From the NCBI GenBank assembly GCA_946122785.1, contig CAMGYJ010000005.1, positions 35,702,002-35,766,001 on the forward strand: 64,000 nucleotides of DNA, read 5' to 3'. Shown here in pieces: positions 44,712 to 53,878 of this stretch. The DNA comes from Linum tenue. Lineage: Eukaryota; Streptophyta; Magnoliopsida; Malpighiales; Linaceae. Made by a program: the position numbers and the translations under genes. Within the stretch, counting starts at the first letter, position 1; every line of letters starts with the position of its first letter. The notes beneath the pieces are model-generated. The model ran no database searches, had not been told where the DNA came from, and worked only from the letters and a program-made list of their open reading frames with translations.

Positions 44712-45251
44712 TTTATAAACTGAATCGCTATTCGTCGCCCTAAAATTCAAATTTTATCGCCCTAAAACGCACTAAATCGACATATTTACCCCTTAATAAA
44801 ATTTATATTATCCTTACTTTCGTCTCTCTCCCACCTCGGAGTAGCCGGAGTTCGAAGCTAATTCAAACGAAAAAAGGGCAAGGGAACAAGGAGTCGATTA
44901 CTCGATTTAAGTATAATTGAACTCCTACTTGCAAAACGCGACCCAGCCGCCCGCTCACAGCTCCAGCGGCGGTTGTCGGAGAATTGACGCCGAAATTTTG
45001 GTGCCATTTTTGTACTTGTCCAAATAAATGCCACAGTTTTGTGTCCCCAATGAAAAGCAACCATATTAATAAATCCCAATGTAGCTTGCTTCCATGTCCC
45101 CAGCTGAAATGGACATGATCTTTGGTAGCCCGGCCACCGCTGTAGTTTTTTCCCTGTAAATAAATGCACTAAGGACATTAAAGTAAAATTAACTTAATTA
45201 GGGCGACGAATAAAGATTTTTAGGGCGACGAATAGCAATCCTCTTTATAAA
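44712..45251. mobile_element. TIR element with GCTATTCGTCGCCCTAAAA ends
   Basis: The left terminus around 44720-44746 reads GAATCGCTATTCGTCGCCCT. The reverse-complemented right terminus near 45243 reads GGATTGCTATTCGTCGCCCT. A second inner copy of TCGCCCTA lies about 20 bases inside each end. The direct repeat tttataaa at 44712-44719 and 45244-45251 may be the target duplication, though it is AT-rich and could be chance. The element is about 524 bp with no coding capacity. Superfamily not settled (hAT or Mutator). Confidence 0.6.
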
Positions 45252-45576
45252 ATGCATAAAAAATTCAAAAGGGGTCACATAGTGGAGGGAGAATATGTAA
45301 TCAGGTGCAATGAACAATTTATTTTTTATTGGTTTAATTTGTATTAGACCGTTAGAAAATCATTATGAATTGATGTCCAATAAACAAGAATATTATAAAA
45401 CTAGACAATTTTTTAAGCACACTAAATTATAAGCGCATTACTCTTAAAACGAATTTTAAATATGAGTACTAAAAGGTCTAAAGTCCATACCTCACAATAA
45501 CCACATGGTTCCACAAATAAAAACAATGAAACAAAGAGCCTAAACATAGAACAATAATCATGAAATCACTCAAACA
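45252..45576. other. AT-rich gene-free stretch
   Basis: No gene, RNA or repeat structure is recognised. Confidence 0.5.
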
Positions 45577-46240
45577 ACTTTCAAATAAGATGGCAATGGG
45601 TCGGGGACGGATAGTGCATATCCGTTATCCTACCCAAAGTAGTTTGGGTTTTACCATTACCCATACCCATATCTACATAAAAAACGGGTAGAAAATCCAA
45701 ATCATGCTCATACCCGTTTGGGTTTCGGATATCCACGGTTATCCATGGGTATTAATTTTCTTTATGACCCCAATCAATATGTTAATATTACACGTATTCT
45801 CATGTTAGGTAAGACGAAAAGTACGACAATAATTCACTAGAATGAAGAAAATTAAGTAAAACAACACAATTTCATAAAAAAAATTATATTTATATGTTAA
45901 ATATAAAATATGTTAGAAAAAATATTGATTGTTTCTAGACAAAATACATATGCATGTGTATAATCGGACGGGTTCATGTTGGATAGTGAAAAACCATTCC
46001 CACCCATTACCCGTAATATTCGGGTTCGGGTTTTACCCGTACCCACTAAAAATCATTCGGGTTCGGATTCTACCCTACCCGATTAGGTCAGATTCGGACG
46101 GATATCCACGGTTACGGATATTTTTGCCAACCCGAACCCACTAAAATTCATTCAGGTTCGGATTCTACCATACCCGATTAAGGCGGATTAGGACGGATAT
46201 CCACGGTTACAGATATTTTTGCCATCGCTACTTTCAAATA
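45577..46240. mobile_element. TIR element with perfect 11-bp target duplication
   Basis: The element occupies 45588-46229. Left end AGATGGCAATGGG; reverse-complemented right end AGCGATGGCAAAAAT. The direct repeat actttcaaata occurs at 45577-45587 and 46230-46240, 11 of 11 bases. The interior is rich in ACCCGA/TCGGGT and GGATATCC motifs. The right terminal region is duplicated in tandem (46042-46129 and 46137-46224). No coding capacity. The superfamily is uncertain: GATGGCAA ends occur in hAT-like elements, but the duplication is longer than 8 bp. Confidence 0.65.
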
Positions 46241-46949
46241 CAACTTCAACACCATCTCATTCACCACCACAACTCCACAAGCAATTGATGAATCACTGCT
46301 TAGTTGTTACCCTATCATCATCATCATCTAATAAGTTAAACTGGGCCAAGGAACGAATATTACAATTTACAAAGCCAAACAATCAATAAATGAGAATAAA
46401 AACATGTACATTTACTCACTTACCGGTGTTTGAGCATATCCATACCAAGAAGAGGAATAAGTTGGACGTTGAAAGACTAAAGAATCTTTTCTTTGTGAAC
46501 TATAACTTAATGAACATGTATGTGGTGAAAACATTTGAGTGTCGAATATTTATCCAATGAAATAATGACGTATTTGATTGTAATTCATAGGACTCATGCT
46601 AATTAGAGAGTACATTCAAAACTAATCCCTTCGAATATGAGTGGATTAACACCATAGACGTTTGGGTTGTGAAGCTTGGGAAGCTTTGATAAGTTAATGC
46701 AAGAATGTTGGAAAATGATACTTATGACAAAAATGAAGGAAGTGGAGCTACAAATAGGAAGAGAGATCATAATGAATGTTGGTGGTGGCAGTGACAATGG
46801 GATGGTGGTGGTGGCAGGATGGCAGTAGGATGGTGGCGGTTGCAGGTCTACTGCGTGGTGGTGGGAGTGGCAGGAAGAAAGAAAAATGAGTTTATAAGTT
46901 AGGGTTAGAGGAAGAGAGAGGGGTTGATATCTATCTATTTATCTATCTA
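46241..46949. other. Gene-free stretch with GGTGGTGG low-complexity run and CTAT microsatellite
   Basis: No gene is recognised. 46777-46870 is a G-rich low-complexity run made of gatggtggtggtggcag-like units. 46930-46950 is a short (CTAT)n run that directly borders the Helitron at 46950. Confidence 0.5.
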
Positions 46950-47632
46950 TCTTCTATAAAATATATAAAGACTTTTCCAATAACCACCCTCATTCAAAAA
47001 TCCAGTCCTACTACGCATCCACATCAGCACCCCTTTCCACTAATTAGATTTTTTCTTAACTTCCCTTTCCACCAATAATAAGATGTTTTCGTAACTTCTT
47101 TTTTTCTTTTCATTATAATTTTCTTTGTAGTTATTCTGTACTCCAATTAGATTGTGTCACTTAACACACACTCTCTCTTATTTTTCAATCACCATACTAT
47201 TCTTATTCGATCCATATTTTTTCCGCTTCAACTCCGAATTTAAATATTGTTGCGCAAAAAAATCAGATTTTATGTGATCTACTCAATGATACCCATTTTG
47301 ATATAAGTTGAATTTTTTCTCTTTCAAAAACATTATCACAATCATATATTCACAAGTCACTCTCATATTTGATAGTTGCTAAACTATATCAATATCATTC
47401 GATTCTACCGTCATAAAGTATATACTACCATAGATCACAAAACAAATTTCTTATTCTAATGAGTTACTAAATTATATCAATGTTTAATTTTGTACTATCA
47501 TAATAATAATGCACAACAATTTCATGGGTGTTATAGAGGTTGTACAAAAATAGACAATGTAGGAGAAAAACTATTCCATAAAACATATTTCAAACAAAAT
47601 TTACCCGGCCAACGGACCGGGTACAAAGCTAG
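46950..47632 (+). mobile_element. Non-autonomous Helitron
   Basis: The 5' end TCTTCTATAAAATATATAAA follows an A at 46949. The 3' end has the hairpin ACCCGGccaacggaCCGGGT at 47603-47622, six spacer bases, then CTAG at 47629-47632 followed by T. TC start, hairpin, CTRR end and insertion between A and T are the defining features of Helitrons. There are no terminal inverted repeats and no target duplication, as expected. At 683 bp it has no Rep/helicase coding. Some interior phrases (gcgcaaaaaaatcagatt, catttgatata-like) recur near 53110-53160. Confidence 0.75.
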
Positions 47633-48337
47633 TAGAGTTATGATGAGTTAGTGATTATGTGATCTAATTTTTTGTTAAAAAATGATTGTAGTCTAATCTC
47701 ATTCATCAATTTAAAAAAAGCAGGAAAGAGGACGAACTCAATCGTGTTTATAGAGGTTGTGAAAAATTACAACAAAAAGATTTGTTACCATATCTCAAAG
47801 TAGGTCGAACGAAGTGAAAAGGGGGAAGCAACTCGGTCGATAGGTTCTTGAGATGGTTTAGAAGGCGTTGTCCACTCCTGGAACATATAGCTTTTTCTGT
47901 GCAAGTCTATCTCCCAAAAAGGAAGCCTTGTAATTGAACAACCCGTCCATAATTAACTTTGTAAAACACACCACCACCACCATGATTACTGATTAGCAAT
48001 ACAATTAGATTGTACCCCGACCAGTTGGCCGGTTGCAATATGATCACATTAACTAACAAAGTTTCAAAGTTTAAATTACAGTAGTCTCCACTTCTCTTAT
48101 ATTTATGCCATGATTATATGTCAATGTTATATGAATTAACAAATAACGATACCAATTTTACCAAATAGCAAGCTAGTTTCTTAGTTTTTACTATTAAGAA
48201 ATTCAAATTATTCAATTTCTGGAAAAGAGAAAATGTGCATCTATCATAAAAATTACTAACATTGTAATAAGAGCCATCTATGTAGATTCTTGTTGAAAGT
48301 AAGCATATAGGTGTTTCAAAATAATAGCTATCACTTC
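47633..48337. other. AT-rich gene-free stretch
   Basis: No coding sequence, RNA gene or repeat boundary is recognised between the Helitron and the MULE. Confidence 0.5.
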
Positions 48338-48428
48338 TTAACAATCGGGATTTTTCCAGAAATAGCACCTTTTAAAAAAAATTACAAAAATAGCACCCAG
48401 CCGAAAATATTTATAAAAATAGCACCCT

Positions 48429-48715
48429 TTTTTATGGACCGCACCTCGAAGGTGCGGTTTATTATCCTGGGCCAAAACCACATCTTGGCCATGCGGTTTC
48501 ACGTCTGACCTATAGAAACCGCATGGCCGAGGTGCGGTTTTGGCCTGACCTGGCAAAACCGCATCCCCAAGGTGCGGTTTTGCCACACAAACCGCACCCC
48601 CCAGTGCGGTTTGTGTGTCAATTATTTTTCGACACCAGACATATATCCATGCAGAATAACAGACGTGGGGCTGCATGGCAGACGAAAACCGCACCTCTAA
48701 GGTGTGATTTTCATA
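48429..48715. repeat. Subterminal AACCGCACC/GGTGCGGTT repeat array of the MULE
   Basis: The motif accgcacc or its complement ggtgcggtt occurs about seven times, often as closely spaced inverted pairs (for example ccgcacctcgaaggtgcgg at 48439-48457). Related copies (gtgcggttt, aaacgcacc, ggagtgcg) sit at the right end near 51676-51715. Subterminal motif clusters are typical transposase-binding regions, and the pairs would form short hairpins. Confidence 0.6.
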
Positions 48716-48808
48716 AGTGATTTTGCCTATAAAAGACTGCCCGGAAAACCTCTTCTCTTCACACCTCTCCTTCTCCTTTTCAATTTTCTGTTGTAGCTCT
48801 ATATTTCT

Positions 48809-49920
48809 TTAGGGGTCGTTTGGATGTGGAAATTTGAGAATGTGGGAATTGGTCTTAATTTCCACGTTATAGAAAACCTGGGAATTGACATGTGGAATTT
48901 GACTGAAATTCCATGTTTGGAATGAGCTGAACAGTGTGGAAATTGATAGTGTTGCATTTAATTGAAGTACCAATTTGCCCCTTTTCATATGATATGAGCT
49001 TCTAACGAACACACAACTTCAAGAATAATCAATCCACAACTTCAAGTATAATCAATCCTAAATTGTTGTTCTCAATCCCCATCTCTCTAATACTAATACA
49101 AAGAAGAAAAGCAAAACACTAATCGTACGTCCCATTCCTATCCACTCTAAGCCCTCCACCATATAATTCCCCAATTCTTGGTGCCAACCAGTGATAAAGC
49201 AGAGGCAGAACAAGCACAAGAGCAACATCATAGCAGTAGTATAGCAAGAGCAGAAGCAGCAATACAACAACGGGAAAGCAGCAGGAGCGCGCACCACAGC
49301 ATAAGGAGTAGCAATAGCAGCAGCAAGAGCAGCGCAACTCAAGTAGACCTTAATAATCGTTGGAATTCTCGTAGCAACAGGGAAGGAGAAAGGAAGAGGA
49401 AATCAAGAGGCTTCTTCTCTCGCCGACGACTACCAAACATAGTCGGATTTTGATTCTTCCTCTTTGAGCTTCGCGCCGTTCTTCCTCTTCATGCCACATA
49501 ACACCCTTCATGAATCTCACGCAGTAGGTCATCCGGGACCTTCTTCCTTCTCTCGTTGGCGACCAACAAACAAGGAGGGAATTCGATTCTTCTTATCTAA
49601 GCTCCAAGTCGTTGATTGAGGAATAACAAGACGCTACAGTCGATAGTCATGAGGAAGAAGAGGGTTTAGGGATAGAGAAAGGAAGGAAGGAGGGAGGGAT
49701 ATAATTGGGATAAAATGAAACAAAACGTGGGAATTGACAATTCCGGGGGGTAGGTGCCGTATTTTCAATTCCAACGAATGTGGGTTTTCTGTCCAATTAC
49801 CACGTCCAATTACTACATCATTTTTTCTTATCCAAACGTAGGATTTTAATTCAATTACTGCATTACGTGGGAATTGGACTCAATTCCCACGTTATATTAC
49901 CACATCCAAACGACCCCTTA
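48809..49920. mobile_element. PIF/Harbinger-type element nested in the MULE leader, TTA target duplication
   Basis: Left end GGGGTCGTTTGGATGTGG at 48812; the reverse-complemented right end at 49917 is GGGGTCGTTTGGATGTGG (first 18 bases identical). The inner parts also match (GTGGGAATTG on both sides). TTA flanks at 48809-48811 and 49918-49920 are the standard 3-bp duplication. The element is 1106 bp, non-coding, with a CAG/CAA-rich low-complexity stretch at 49195-49340. It shares its terminal motif with the MITE at 31079-31411. Confidence 0.85.
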
Positions 49921-50028
49921 GTGTTTTTACGATTAACGTTAACTCGTAAGTTTATTTTGTATTACTTTTTATTGTTATTTGTGATTTGTGATTTTTATGA
50001 TATTAACTGGACTACGGTTTTTTTGCAG

Positions 50029-51693
50029 ATGGCATTCCAAAAGTTCACTCTTGGCTTAGGGTGGAATGGTTACACGGAAGAGACCGGAAAGGGGGTCACC
50101 TACGTCGATGGCAATTTTCAAAAAATAAAGGTCGCTACCAGACCGCTGCTTGAAGACCTCCATCAAATGTGCACTAACGTTACTTGCATAGATGACACGA
50201 GAAGAGTTGATCGTATGGTGTACCGATATCCAAACAGAGAAAGTGGGTCATTGTGGCATGAGGAATATCTCATAACCACTCAGGATGAAGTAGATTCCAT
50301 GCTCGAATTCTTGAGGTCCAACAATCTTTCCAAAGACGAGATGTTCGTTTACACCGAGGCGGCCGTTGGCGTTGGAGGTCATTCTGGACACGGTCAAACA
50401 TCTGGTATCCATGGTGGAGGTGAATTATATGGCGATCATCGCTACCAAAGTTACCATGATCCTCATTCCTATTTTCAGTACCAAGAACAAGGTGAAGGTC
50501 ATCATCAATCTTTCCCGTCATATGAAGAAGAAGTTCAACCGGACCTCCCCAACCAACCTCAGTACAACTTCCAATCAGGCAGCGGTAGTTTTCACAACTA
50601 CCATTATGGAGCTGATGAAGGTGCCTTTCATGAGCTGGATCAGATGGAAGCTGCCCTGCCAGCACCAGTTAGTGACCCCTCCTATGAAGATGGAGAGAAC
50701 AACGTCAGTGCAGACAGCTCCGACCCTCTTGAAGGTGCTGATGATTCAGGACCAGAGTCAGACTCAGATAATGATGATGAGGTGGCTCGTGAACGTGTAC
50801 CAGTCCCCTACTACAATCACATTCCAGACGACAATTGGATGGTCGACAGCGACATGGAGCCGCCAGAGATCCCAGTATGGGGTCCACTCACTGGGTTTAT
50901 GAAGGGCCAACAATTTGGCTCGAAGAAGGAGGTGCGGCACGCCATTGATACTGAAGCAATGACTCGGCATTTTGAATGACACACAACTCATTCCAACACT
51001 AAAAGGCTCATAGTCAGATGCCGTAATCATCATGAGGGGTGCAATGTTAGGATTCGGGCCATCAACAGCAAGAGACACGGCCACTGGGTCATATCCCGTG
51101 TGGTGAACACACACACATGTGTGTCATCCATAACTTCCCAAGGCCATCGACAGTTGAAATCCAGGGTGGTTGCTGCGGCTATCAAGCATCTAATTGAGCA
51201 AGATCCGGACCTAAAGGTGAAAGTCATAATCGCTGACATTGCAAGTCGTTATGGTTATATGATTAACTATAAGAAGGCGTGGCATGGAAAGCAGAAAGCT
51301 CTGGCCGCCGTCTTTGGTGATTGGGAAGAATCATATGCATTCCTTCCCAGGTTAATTTTGGCATTGGAGGCGTCTAACCCTGGCACTGTTTTCTCCCCTC
51401 GATACCAAGATGAAGAGATACAACCCCCAGAGCCAGGTAACAAACGCCATTTCAGACGACTTTTTTGGGCATTCAAGCCATCTATTGATGGTTTTGGCTT
51501 CTGTGTCCCTATGACCCAAGTGGATGTTACATTCCTTACCAGCAAGTACAAGGGCACTCTCCTGATTGCCAGTGGGGCGGATGCAAACAAACAAGTCTTT
51601 CCTTTAGCCTTCGCCATTGTTGAGGGAGAGAATGCTGATAGCTATGGATGGTTTTTCCGGCAAACGCAGTTGTGGGGTGCGGTTTACTTATAA
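50029..51693 (+). pseudogene. MULE transposase, N-terminal two thirds, one stop and truncated core
   Basis: Begins MAFQKFTLGLGWNG at 50029, right after a likely leader intron (GTAAGT donor at 49946, ttttgcag acceptor). An acidic region (residues about 215-270) precedes the MuDR-type DNA-binding domain: GPLTGFMKGQQFGSKKEVR, then after an in-frame TGA (50977-50979) KRLIVRCRNHHEGCNVRIRA, VSSITSQGHRQLKS and YKKAWHGKQKAL. The DDE core starts VDVTFLTSKYKGTLLIASG and FPLAFAIVEGENADSYGWFF, then stops abruptly and runs into TIR sequence from about 51660. The rest of the core and any zinc knuckle are missing. The frame is otherwise the same on both sides of the TGA, so decay is recent. Confidence 0.8.
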
Positions 51694-51814
51694 AACGCAC
51701 CTTAGGAGTGCGTTCCATTAAAAATGGTGCTATTTATGTAAATTTTTTCGGTTGGGTGCTAGTTTTGGGGAAAAAAATTAAACGTGCTATTATTGGAAAA
51801 ATCCCTAAACAATC

Positions 51815-52777
51815 AACAATCTTCATCATCAACTCCACTATATTCATCATTGATAGGTGCTTCACAACAACAGAATTTGCCTCATTATAGTTACAACTGT
51901 TGTTGGAGATTCATTTTTTTTCATCAATGATTATATTCAAAATTGTTGATTTGGTTATGGACTTTGTGATGTAATCACTAAACTTGAAGTGAAAATTCAA
52001 CTTCATTCTTTCTCCCCCGCCCTCTTTTCTTTGTAAATACTTCATTCCTTCATTTAATAACACATGAGGGATATGAGGTATCATTCTTCCACTATTTTTA
52101 ATAGATTTTCAACAGTAATTCTACTCGGACTTCTTGATGATCCAAGACAACAAACTCATATTTGGTAGCATTCACAACTCAAGTTGAATCCTAAATATGA
52201 AAATATTAGTAATTGAAGTTGGATATTAAATAAGTAAATATGAAAAATCTAATAATAGATATTCATTATTTAGAGGAGCAATATAAGCTTTGGTGGGAAC
52301 GATTCCTGAATTGATTGATCTCATTTGATATAATAAAATAAAATGAAATAATATCAGATGCATAACATTAATAGCCTTAGTAAGAATTTATTGAATTGAG
52401 CAACAATTCTACTTCGTAGACTTATTTTCACAACACATCTTTTCTACTCGAACTGAAACTTAGAACTTTAATAAAACCAAGTGATTCTAAATATGGATAT
52501 TAAATGTGTTATACAGTTTTGATACCTGTTCAGTACGGGAGCCATTAAATGAACGAAAAAAATAATACAACTTGACAATAATAAGGATACAGAAGTTTTT
52601 AAAGGATAAAATGCGTAGGATTTTATATACGTGTATTAAATGGAGTTTTTACTAACTATGCGTTTTTTAGTATGATAGAATCGTGTTATTTTTCTTTTTA
52701 TCTATTCATATGTATAAACACGTATAACAATGGTAATAGAAATAATACGCTTATGTCGAAATAAACTAAGGAAACAG
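51815..52777. other. AT-rich gene-free stretch
   Basis: No coding sequence, RNA gene or element border is recognised between the MULE and the SINE-like unit. Confidence 0.5.
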
Positions 52778-52912
52778 GCCCAAGGTAAGATAGTCTAACG
52801 GTAAGTTGTCGAGACAATGAAGTCTTGGGAGTTGCATATCCCAGGTTCGAATCCAAGCGCGACCCATTGGTGTTCCCAGAGGTATAAGGCTGTTTGAGAC
52901 GAAGCTCCATTA
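52778..52912 (+). repeat. tRNA-derived SINE-like unit
   Basis: An A box TAGTCTAACGG (52791-52801, matching TRGYNNANNGG) and a B box GGTTCGAATCC (52844-52854) are spaced as in RNA polymerase III internal promoters. A cloverleaf cannot be closed (the acceptor and T stems do not pair properly), so a true tRNA is unlikely and a tRNA-derived SINE head is more probable. The tail border is not clear. Confidence 0.5.
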
Positions 52913-53200
52913 ATTGAATGCAGATGGGGAGCGGATTAAGTGCATAAACTTGTGGTCAATAACCCCATGCATAACTCAATCAGAATCTGCCACATCAGCG
53001 CCTCTTCTCTCTCTCTCTCTCTCTCTCTCATGGAAAGTCTTTAATTTTCCCCCTTATTCTTTAACGGACGATTTCTCACTCGTATTAAGTCGGAATTTAA
53101 TTTTTTTGCGCAGTTAGATCAGATTAATTGTGCCCTTCAAAATGATATTCACTTTGATATATTTTGGAACAAAAAAATTTGAACCAGTTATTACCCGTCT
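52913..53200. other. Gene-free stretch with CT microsatellite
   Basis: A CT run of about 24 bases lies near 53006-53030. The segment 53105-53165 resembles part of the Helitron interior near 47255-47310. No gene is recognised. Confidence 0.4.
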
Positions 53201-53421
53201 ATACCATATGATATTGACTAGTATTAAATAAGAGCATACCATATGGTATGAAAAATACCACCCCATACCAGGGTGGTATAGCATGGTATGGAGTTGATAA
53301 CAAGAGGTATGAAATTTTTTCACCAAGAAATTTTAAATCCAATAGATCATGATTAAATCATTCCTTCTGTGCAAAAATTTTCGAAAACGATTAAAAAACG
53401 AAGGAGATACCATATGGTATG
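53201..53421. repeat. Cluster of ATACCATATGGTAT palindromes
   Basis: CATACCATATGGTATG at 53235-53250 is a perfect 16-bp palindrome. ATACCATATGGTAT recurs at 53408-53421, and ATACCATATGATAT at 53201-53214 is a one-base variant. Between them, taccaccccataccagggtg at about 53256 and further ggtatgg units continue the theme; gtatggagttg(a/g)taac follows two of them. Probably subterminal motifs of an unrecognised element. Confidence 0.5.
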
Positions 53422-53878
53422 GAGTTGGTAACGAGACATATGCAATTTTTTTCTCAAAAAATATTCAAAATGGATCTCATTTTGTAGAGCACAATGAACT
53501 CGTTCCATCTGTGCAAAAAAATAAAAACAAATTGAAATCCGAGTTAGAAAGAAGAAGATATGATACGATTAAGAAAAATAGGGAAACAAAATGTCTTTGA
53601 TTTACAACCCTTAGAAGTTAGATCTGCAGCCACTTAAAAGAAGGGTCCGAATTTGGTTACTCATGTTAAGCACACTAAGGTTATGCACCCTATATTGAGC
53701 CATGCAGATAGCCCCCAAATTTAGTAGTCAAATTTAGTAGGACCTGCTGTCACAAATTGGCATGTGAAATTTTTTAACTAGGTAGGTACTATCATCAAGA
53801 ACCTACTTATATGTATGGGAGGAAGATTTGGTTTCCTTTGGATTCTGATATTTCTTGGGCTTTGTAAAATAACAGTAT
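53422..53878. other. Gene-free stretch
   Basis: No gene is recognised. Open frames here translate to lysine/asparagine-rich sequence typical of AT-rich DNA. Confidence 0.45.

Larger units (their letters stand above)
48338..51814 (+). mobile_element. Mutator-like element (MULE), internally deleted, carrying a nested Harbinger element
   Basis: The element spans 48347-51805. Left end GGGATTTTTCCAGAAATAGC; reverse-complemented right end GGGATTTTTCCAATAATAGC. The imperfect TIR continues about 90 bp through tagcacccagccgaaaa (left) and tagcacccaaccgaaaa (right). Flanks ttaacaatc (48338-48346) and taaacaatc (51806-51814) match at 8 of 9 bases, fitting a 9-bp Mutator duplication. Inside are a leader holding a nested Harbinger insertion, a transposase frame with one stop, and an abrupt jump from the middle of the transposase into the right terminal region. 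Confidence 0.85.

Noticed and set aside
49058..49453. Open frames on both strands
   Set aside because: They translate a CAG/CAA-rich low-complexity stretch inside the Harbinger element (poly-Ser/Gln or poly-Cys/Leu), not a conserved protein.
52791..52854. Functional tRNA gene
   Set aside because: The A and B boxes are good, but the acceptor and T stems do not pair, so a tRNA-derived SINE is more likely.
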